Below are positions 57,048 through 64,000 of a stretch of DNA of 64,000 nt, in pieces. Below the pieces are notes generated by a model that saw nothing but the letters and a program-made list of their open reading frames with translations, was not told the origin of the DNA and searched no databases. A program made the position numbers and the translations under genes. The stretch's first letter is position 1; the number at the start of each line of letters is the position of its first letter. This DNA is from Acanthopleura granulata (Eukaryota; Mollusca; Polyplacophora; Chitonida; Chitonidae): assembly GCA_016165875.1 (NCBI GenBank), contig JABBOT010000080.1:47202032-47266031 (forward strand), in the 5' to 3' direction.

Positions 57048-57355
57048 CTGCAACACAGAGTTATCAAACATCAATTTATAGCTCGCTAACATAATGCATG
57101 CCCCTAGTATTACACCCCGAAATTTGCCTGCAAATGCACATTTGCGTATTCTGTTATCTCCTCATCTTCATCACCAGGATAAAAACTCATTTAAAAGTGT
57201 ACAAGGTTACTAATATAGCAGCAATACAAACACCACCAAAGATGGGCACCTAAAATGTTATTCCCAATGTTATTAATCACAATGTCTAATGGTTATGTTG
57301 AAGACTACAAGTCATCCTTCCTTGCTGTGTATATATATATATATAACCATTCTTA
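57048..57355. other. UBE2J2 intron; nothing recognised
   Basis: Ends with a short (TA)n tract at about 57330-57345. No upstream UBE2J2 exon is seen. Confidence 0.5.
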
Positions 57356-57990
57356 TCATGGACCATGACTGGTAAAGTGCAAACATCATGGATCATCACT
57401 GGTAAAGTGTAAACACCATGGGTTATCACTGGTAAAGTGCAAACATCATGAACCATCACTGGTGAAAAGAAACATCATGAACCATCACTGATACAGTCCA
57501 TAACATCATGCACCATAACCTGCAGCAACATCACGAACCTTCCCTAGTTGAGTACAGCAACATTTGCCATGAAGTGCACACATCATGAAATATCCCTAGT
57601 AACCTGCAGCATCATGAACCTTCACTAGTTGAGTGCAGCAACATTTGCCATGAAGTGCACACATCATGAAATATCCCTAGTAACCTGCAGCAACATCATG
57701 AACCTTCACTAGTTGAGTGCAGCAACATTTGCCATGAAGTGCACACACCATGAAATATCCCTGGTAAACTGCAGCAACATCATGAACCTTCACTAGTTGA
57801 GTGCAGCAACATTTGCCATGAAGTGCACACATCATGAAATATCCCTGGTAAACTGCAGCAACATCATGAACCTTCACTAGTTGAGTGCAGCAACATTTAC
57901 CATGAAGTGCACACATCATGTAATATCCCTGGTAAACTGCAGCAACATCATGAACCTTCACCAGCTGAGTGCAGCAACATTTCTACCTCA
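57356..57990. repeat. Two adjoining tandem arrays (29 bp and 84 bp)
   Basis: 57356-57500: about five copies of CATCACTGGTAAAGTGCAAA plus CATCATGG (28-29 bp). 57500-57975: about five copies of an 84-bp unit with GAACCTTCACTAGTTGAGTG, CAGCAACATTTGCCATGAAG and TGCACACATCATGAAATATC. Because 84 is a multiple of three, one minus-strand frame stays open for 94 codons; this is a by-product. Confidence 0.9.
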
Positions 57991-58713
57991 TGGTAGTTTC
58001 ATTGCGGTAATGGAACATCAGACCGTGCAATTCACCAACAACATGTATAATTGGAAACTTTACAAAGAAATTACATCATGTGTTGTTTTTGTTTGGGTGT
58101 GAATTAACACACTGGCTAGGTGGCCAGTTTTCGATGCAAGACAAAGTGAACTAGCCTGCTAAATACAATAATGAAGTTAGTGTTCAATTTCAACACGCTG
58201 GATGGCTTCACTGCATCAATTCATCTTTAATAATTGTAGATCTGACATCTTTGTAGTTGCAGATCCTAAGATTTTTGAACAGTTTGTTCCTCTGCACTTC
58301 ATGCATCAGAAATTCAGTGTGATCTGTGGCTGTCACCATGGTTAGGTCTTGAAAGATGCTGATTGGTCAGTAGTGAAAATCCGTCACATTTTCTTCCCGG
58401 ACAGGAAAAAATGGGTCGGTAAACCGGCCTGACACAAGTTTTGCTCCTTGTATGTGAAAGGTTGTATATTTCACTACTATACCTATTTTCCATGAAATCA
58501 AAATGAAATGAACCAGGCCATTTTCCATGCCTAGTGTGAACATAGCCATAAAGTATATTCCGCGGAATATTATGGTACCTGTGTTTTTTTTTGCTTATTA
58601 GACATGCACTTAGTATTTTTAAATAAAGTGCATTTTGGAGATGAAAGCTTTATTTTAAAACAGATTTAAAGCAAATGCTTTATAATCATACCTTTGTTTA
58701 TATGTGTTTTCAG
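57991..58713. other. Unique sequence before PARP exons
   Basis: No exon of either flanking gene was found. TGTGTTTTCAG at the end is the acceptor for 58714. Confidence 0.5.
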
Positions 58714-58774
58714 CCAGGTGTTCAGAGTCGTTTCCTTAAAGGCAAAAACATCAATTGCATAGCACTGTGCGAAG
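58714..58774 (+). CDS. PARP6: PARP6-like exon a
   Basis: 61 nt, acceptor TGTTTTCAG, donor GCGAAG|GTAATG. It encodes PGVQSRFLKGKNINCIALCE. An alternative acceptor four bases in (CCAG|GTGTTC) would shift the frame of any upstream exon. Confidence 0.8.
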
Positions 58775-59634
58775 GTAATGTCCTGTTAATAGGGGTGGAA
58801 AACTTAGAGTGATAATACAATGTGATCTTGTTCAAAAGATATTGCCTTTCTCATTGAAAATCAGATTAGGTTATTTCTCCCAAAGTTTCATGTTATGGCT
58901 TTGTTACAAAATATAACCTAGATAGTAGGCAATCCTTGGATGCGTATACCATGTTGTCATGTCAGACTTCGTAAAAAGTGCGACAGTGAAAGCTTGTGTG
59001 AAAGTGAAGTCTTACTGCATGTGTAAGTAACAGGACTTTACATACAATTGAAGTCTCTTTCAAGTAGTGCTTGACTCTGTCACATATCCATCTATATACA
59101 TGTTACTGCACATTCTAAGAAGTCCTACATGTTTTATTATTTTTTCTTGTTTTGTTCAGTGATCACGTCAAAGGAGTTGAGGAAGAGTGGTGATGTGTGG
59201 GTCTGTCCCAATAGTAACCATGTCTGTACTAGATTCTTCTTTCTGTAAGTTTAAATACCAGAATTCCCATTGCTGTATTTGTTTACAACCCCCCCCCCCA
59301 AAAAAAAAAGCTCCCAAACGTGCATTTTTAAAGGCAGATAATGCCTTAAAATATTAAGATAAATAAAATGTTACTTTTACGACTGAAGCTTAGTTTTTTG
59401 CAGGTTTTGCCCAGTGTCCTCCCACCGTGACGCTTGCCTTCGTCATATAAGTAAAGTATTTTTGAGTACAGCGTAAAACCTCATTGACTGTTGACCGTGA
59501 TTTACATGTGTTTCAGGTATGAGGATGGCCAGGTGGGCAATGCCAATGTTGACACGCAGCAGGAACAGTTCAAGAAAGACATTCTTCAGGCCTGTGACTA
59601 TAAAGCTTGTTATTTGTCTGGAGGCCAGCAATAG
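58714..59634 (+). CDS. PARP6: PARP6/PARP8-type mono-ADP-ribosyltransferase, last three exons
   Basis: Exons 58714-58774, 59160-59244 and 59517-59634, phases 1 and 2 consistent, stop TAG 59632. They encode QSRFLKGKNINCIALCE, VITSKELRKSGDVWVCP, CTRFFFLYEDGQVGNANVDT and a short divergent tail ending SGGQQ. This is the C-terminal end of the catalytic ADP-ribosyltransferase fold of the PARP6/PARP8 group; WVCP and ITSK favour PARP6. The NAD-binding and H-Y/I core exons should precede 58714 but are not found back to the ZNHIT2 stop at 50611. The last intron contains a SINE A fragment. Confidence 0.82.
59160..59244 (+). CDS. PARP6: PARP6-like exon b
   Basis: 85 nt, acceptor TTTTGTTCAG, donor TTTCT|GTAAGT. 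It encodes ITSKELRKSGDVWVCPNSNH and VCTRFFF. Confidence 0.88.
59408..59475 (+). mobile_element. SINE family A 3' fragment in last PARP intron
   Basis: CTCCCACCGTGACGCTTGCC and TATAAGTAAAGTATTTTTGA plus GTACAGCGTAAAAC match the tail of family A in plus orientation. Confidence 0.65.
59517..59634 (+). CDS. PARP6: PARP6-like terminal exon
   Basis: Acceptor CATGTGTTTCAG. It encodes YEDGQVGNANVDTQQEQFKK and DILQACDYKACYLSGGQQ then TAG. Confidence 0.85.
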
Positions 59635-59884
59635 ATGAAAGTGAGGGAAAAGAGAGGAGCATCAGCAAGGCCATCAAAGTAATATGAGGATCAGAATAAT
59701 AAGGCATGAGGATTATAGTAAGACATGATGATTATAGTAAAGACATGAGGATAATAAGAAGACATGAAGATAACAATGAAGCAGTGCACCAAGGATATGC
59801 ATGTCCAGGTTGGAAACTCATATATCCCTTTATAATATATGTACTTATATTTAAGACAGAATGGAGGAGATTACGTTAACCAGT
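59635..59884. other. PARP 3' UTR start with short AGACATGA repeats
   Basis: 59680-59780 repeats AAGACATGAGGATAATA-like units about five times. No gene. Confidence 0.5.
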
Positions 59885-60150
59885 TTGTGGGTGATGTAGA
59901 AGTCACAAAAAAGCAGTGCTCCTGAGATTGTAACTACACAGCAGTGATCCTGGAGTTATAACAACAAAGCAGTGTTCCTGGGATTATAACTACCAAGCAG
60001 TGTTCCTGGAGTTATAACCACAAAGCAGTACTCCTGGGAGTGTAACTACAAAGCAGTGATCCTGGAGTTATAACAACAAAGCAGGGTTCCTGGGATTATA
60101 ACTACAAAGCAGTGTTCCTGGAGTTACAACCACAAAGCAGTGCTCCTACT
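59885..60150. repeat. 28-bp minisatellite
   Basis: About nine copies of GCAGTGATCCTGGAGTTATA plus ACAACAAA, alternating GGAGTTATAAC and GGGATTATAAC forms. Confidence 0.88.
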
Positions 60151-60616
60151 TATCATTTTTGTTGCCAAGTGTTGGTGGTTTTACCCTCAGCACTCTATAT
60201 TCCTCTGACTGCAGAACTGATCGCTGTCCTATAAGTGAAATTTTTATCTAATCACAATGAAATAAAAGAAATATATCCCTCATAATGATGATGCAGCAGA
60301 GAGAACGCATAAGTCAGCTTTACTGGGATGCGAGAAGTAATGCTGTCCAGTAACCAGGCATTTGCTTTTGTTTTGAGTAGGTGTTGATTATCACACTCCC
60401 TTTGCAGAAGACCAGGAGTATGATTTGCACACTTAGATTCACACTGAGAGTGTTCATTATGTCAGGTGTGTGTTACTCGGTCTCAGGAGTGCATTAGGTG
60501 TAGAGGTGTGATAGCACGCCTCAAATAAGAAAACCTTCAGTGACACTGTATTCAAAATATATTGAATATATTGAGAATATTGAACAGTGAAAGTTGAATA
60601 CCCTAAATATTGTTCA
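60151..60616. other. 3' flank; nothing recognised
   Basis: 60205-60235 may contain a decayed SINE A tail (CGCTGTCCTATAAGTGAAAT). No gene. Confidence 0.4.
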
Positions 60617-60681
60617 GGTGAGAGATGGAAATGATAACCCAAGAGATGATTGGCTGGTGGTTATCATTTCCACCTCTCACC
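60617..60681. repeat. Near-perfect inverted repeat, 23-bp arms, 19-nt loop
   Basis: The arm at 60617-60639 (GGTGAGAGATGGAAATGATA plus ACC) and the arm at 60659-60681 pair with one mismatch in 23. A run of A follows directly. Confidence 0.85.
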
Positions 60682-62545
60682 AAAAAAAAATGTATGGTAT
60701 TAAGCCTTCAATGTGCAATATTCTATTTATTATTCACACCCTAATGGTATCATGATTTTGTGTACTCTAAAGAATTTTTGACATTTTATGAAGCATAGGC
60801 TGTCACAGACATGCCTAGAGCATGACATCCTGTACATGACATGTTATATGACGTCATGTCTTCTTGCGTTACGTGTGAGAATGTAGCAGTTGACTAAACT
60901 TGCGTCATGACGTCACTCCGATGAGATCAGATTGGAATTTATAAAATGAGATGTTTCTTTTTTGACGTCATGACGTCTGGGAATTAAATATCAAAATGTC
61001 ATATTTCACTGCTCTGAAAACAACACTTACACTCAACTTACACTTGTTGTATTGTATTGTTGTCAGTCATTAGGTAAACACACATGCTTGAATGAAAATA
61101 TAAGTTTTAATCTATAATTTGTAGATGTAAACAGATTGTCTCTATTAAGAATGAAATATTCAGTGCTCACTGACTTATTTGTAAAGATTTTTATATTTTA
61201 TGTTTTTTCAAAATTAGTTTTACATACATTTTTTTAAAATTTATGGATGGAATCATAAATACATGGTGTGTACTCCACGTTGATCACTGTATTTGTTGAT
61301 ACTTAGAAAAGAGATGAAAGTCTCATAAAGTTTATGTCTATGTTTGACTTACATGTGTTTACTAGAGCATAATGAATGCTTGCTCTGTGTAGGAGTTTTC
61401 CAGTCTTACCCTTGTTTTTTCAAACAGAAAACCTGTCTGCTACAAGCACTGTCTCATCAGTGTTGAAAATAATACATACTTACTAAGCTCACCCGATGTA
61501 GGGCGTTTCCTATGTTTATTCATGTCACAAAGCTGATTTTCAGAGACTTGTGTGGCAAGTTTGTAAAGAGTAATGAACTTGAGTACCATATCTGCAGGTG
61601 TGTCTTTTTTTGTCATTATTGGTTGATATCACAATCTTTTACACCCTAGATTGCTCTTTGGGTTTTTAAACTCTTTTGCATTGGAATAATTAACTCTGTC
61701 TTCTGCTATAGGGGATCATTAGAATAGAACTACAAGTTTACCAGTAAGCACTGACTTTAATGTAGCAACAGCCAATTAGAAGGCACTGACCAATGGTAAC
61801 TAAACAAGCTGATGACAGCAGCAAGCCATGCCAGTGGGCATGGCACTTGCACTGCTGTGAGCTGCAAGTTATAGCAAAAGAGTAGTTAAGCATTTAATTT
61901 GACCGTAAACCTAAAAGTTATGTCTTGTTCTGCAAGTTGACAGAAATGTGACCTCTCAGATCACTCATCCAGTATATTCCTATATTGTATGTAACTTAAT
62001 TCTTCTCTTTTTTGGTACATCTGACCTGCTCTTTTGAGCCAACATACCTGCACATGTAACAGAAATGAACAGTTCTTTTTTTTTCGTCCATCTAATGAAC
62101 AGCATCTTTACTTTGTAACAGAAAACTGGAAGAGAAATGTAACTTTTAGTTTTCAGCACTATTAGTATCAACAAAAAAATAGGAAGAATTAGGGTAATGC
62201 ATATGTGATGAAGCTTTGCCTGTCAAGTTGTCTATTTGTAGTTTTTGATTTGTGTGTAATACCTTACTTACATTCTTATTTCACGTTTGTTAAGGTCATC
62301 AGATTTACTGGAGTGTCACATTTTTATGTATTCGATTTATACCAGATATAAGTCCAAACCCCAAACAGCTCCATTAACCTAATGAAATGTAGCCTATATG
62401 TACCAGATGTATTCAACAAGCCGAAGGGGTAGTCAAAGTGCTGTAACATACCTTTTCCAGTGCAGTGAAAAATGGGGTCCAATATTAGAATGCATGTGTT
62501 TGGCGAGAAAATGTCATTACAGAAGCAGGGATGGATAGATAGTCA
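60682..62545. other. Intergenic with a TGACGTCA cluster near 60849-60978
   Basis: Apart from the CRE-like sites (reported separately) no gene, RNA or clear repeat is seen. The open frames are short and AT-rich. Confidence 0.45.
60849..60978. promoter_or_regulatory. Cluster of four CRE-type palindromes
   Basis: TGACGTCA at 60849-60856, 60908-60915 and 60963-60970, with TGACGTCT at 60971-60978. The octamer is the full CREB/ATF consensus. GAATTTATAAAATG at about 60935 is a TATA-like element. Whether this is a promoter or chance in a small old repeat is not decidable from sequence. Confidence 0.45.
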
Positions 62546-63005
62546 CCGTAGACTATATACCTTAGAGCCCCGAATTTCTTTAGGTTTGAGAGCTTCACCA
62601 TCCTTAGGGAATCGTCTGAATTGAAATCCAGAGTGTTGAATTCTTATTCATGTTATTCATGTTGTCTGAAAAGGAGAAAAACAGGTGTGTTTTTGTTCTG
62701 TTTTCAGTTTTGTTTTCCCTGCCTTGGTATAGCGTTACATGGATGTTTGTATAGGTCCGATTTGCCTACCTTTGATACCTTAGAGCCCCGAATTGCTTTA
62801 GGTTTGAGAGATTCGCCATCCTTAGGGAGTCGTCTGAACTGAAATCCTGAATGGACTGAAAGTCTTTTCGGTTACTTGATTGATTCTTAAGCATGTTGTC
62901 TGAAAGGGAGAAAAACAGGGGTGTTTTTGTTCTGTTTTGAGTTATAGTGTTTCCCCTGCCTTGGTGTAGTGTTACGTGTAGGTTTGTATGTGTCCGATTT
63001 CATGG
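62546..63005. repeat. Direct duplication, about 220 bp
   Basis: CCTTAGAGCCCCGAATTTCT (62560) recurs as CCTTAGAGCCCCGAATTGCT (62779). Both are followed by TTTAGGTTTGAGAG, CCATCCTTAGGGA, TGTTGTCTGAAA, GGAGAAAAACAGG and a TGTTTTTGTTCTGTTTT block, ending TGTCCGATTT. Confidence 0.9.
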
Positions 63006-63487
63006 ACACTGTCTGTTATCAGTGAAAGGTAGAGTGCAAGTCATTTGTATAACCTTCACTTGACAAAGGCAAAGATATGTGTTTTTTGGCTGAAATATGC
63101 TGTCATTGAGTATAATGTACGTCCACATGCTGTATTAAATATTTGAGAGCACGTGGTTGTGGGAGAAAGTGAATCGCAGATATATGTGTTTGCCATCGTG
63201 GTGATTATTATCTGTGCTATGTGTTTGTAATACATGTAAATTTGCTGAAATTTCTGCAACACACAATAACTGTGATATATGATTGTGAAAGTGAAATGAC
63301 AACATAATCTCCAGAATAAATGATAAATTCCAGATGAAATGAAGCTGCCTTCTCTTTTATGTCTGAACTTGTGTTTTGTGGCGATTAAGAACTCTCTAGA
63401 TTCGTTCGCCAACTTTCAAGGAAGAATTTTGAGCACCATACCATACGTTCTGTGCATTATGACTATGCTAATACAAAGTACACTACA
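63006..63487. other. Intergenic; nothing recognised
   Basis: AT-rich unique sequence without supported exons. Confidence 0.45.
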
Positions 63488-63835
63488 ATCCATTTGAGAC
63501 CACCTCGGTGGTTTGGTGGTTACACTGCCCGCCACGAGGTCTGGATATCCGGGATCAAACCCTGGTCAGGTCACACCAAAGACTTTAAAATGGCACCTGT
63601 TGCTGCCTGGCTTGGCGCTCAGTACAGAGAGGTTAGAGCAAGCAATCGGGGCTGGTCTGCCGGGTGTCAGTATAAAGTTACTGAGTGGGGTGTCATGTCT
63701 GACGTCTTCGGCATGATGTTCAAGTGGCGGCATGAAGTGGGCCTGCCACAAGAAGACAGTATATATATATTCTAAGGACTCTTCGTCGTCATATGACTGA
63801 AACATTATTGAGTACGACGTTAAACCCAAGCATAC
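63488..63835 (+). mobile_element. tRNA-derived SINE, family C
   Basis: The tRNA-like head GGTTTGGTGGTTACACTGCC with B box GATCAAACC (63553-63561) is followed by a body of about 250 bp, an AT dinucleotide run, and a terminal TTGAGTACGACGTTAAACCC then a CATACA tail. Full-length in appearance. Confidence 0.75.
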
Positions 63836-63856
63836 ATACACACACAATCTATTTGG

Positions 63857-64000
63857 AGGGTCTCTGTGACCAAAGTGGCTAGCGCAAAGATCAAGTATCC
63901 CCTTACCAACGCGGTCGCTGTGAGTTCAAGTCTAGCCCATGATGTCTTCCTGTCGTACGTGGCACGGTCTTAAACCTGCGAATGGCAATGGGTTTCCGGC
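63857..64000 (+). mobile_element. SINE family A head, cut by window end
   Basis: The tRNA-like head GTGGCTAGCGCAAAG and B box GTTCAAGTC (63924-63932), then CGTACGTGGCACGGTC and GGGTTTCCGGC, are the plus-strand counterpart of the 51270 copy. It continues past the window. Confidence 0.7.

Noticed and set aside
57677..57961. 94-codon minus-strand protein with Cys-rich repeats
   Set aside because: 84-bp satellite whose length is divisible by three; no splice or start support.
58714..59634. PARP16
   Set aside because: The motif set ITSKEL, WVCP and YEDGQVG fits PARP6/8 instead, and there is no C-terminal membrane anchor.
63488..63570. tRNA gene
   Set aside because: B box is present but there is no cloverleaf with acceptor stem; it is the head of a SINE of about 350 bp.

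Overview
This is intron-rich animal DNA. Exons are short, GT-AG introns are 0.2-9 kb, and there are tRNA-derived SINEs and very many minisatellites. The protein-coding genes are ordinary metazoan housekeeping genes. The repeat style (SINEs ending in short AT-rich tails, palindromic hairpin elements, tandem arrays inside introns) fits a lophotrochozoan, most probably a mollusc. That taxon call is an inference.

Layout. (1) 697-11992, plus strand: the last three coding exons of a gene I cannot name (697-867, 9658-9897, 10763-11992; all junctions phase 0). The 8.8-kb intron between its first two visible exons holds a decayed, compact DNA-virus-like element (about 1.6-9.1 kb). It has polymerase-like and SF1-helicase-like remnants, a candidate capsid gene, membrane proteins and several unassigned genes on both strands. 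(2) 12.1-24.6 kb: no gene seen; four minisatellite or satellite blocks, one palindromic element and one SINE. (3) 24637-39677, minus strand: a complete NECAP gene in seven coding exons (291 aa). One NECAP intron contains a nested, opposite-strand, frame-damaged gene (about 26.4-29.4 kb) and further coding-like fragments near 31 kb. (4) 40416-50611, plus strand: a complete ZNHIT2 gene in eleven exons (404 aa), divergent from NECAP with 738 bp between start codons. (5) 56811-57047, minus strand: the last coding exon of UBE2J2. 58714-59634, plus strand: the last three exons of a PARP6/8-type gene. Each should have its 5' exons on the far side of the other, and none are seen, so a rearrangement or misjoin is possible between them. 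(6) 59.6-64 kb: repeats, a strong hairpin, a cluster of TGACGTCA sites and SINEs.

The observation I rate highest is in ZNHIT2. The 2.3-kb minisatellite filling intron 7 is built from the intron-exon junction itself: about 60 copies of a 37-bp unit each carry the splice acceptor plus the first bases of exon 8, and the final copy is the real exon start. In neighbouring NECAP, a smaller 71-72 bp triplication likewise contains the exon 6 splice donor. The virus-like element is the second main point, because its gene set lacks any recognisable integrase or packaging ATPase.
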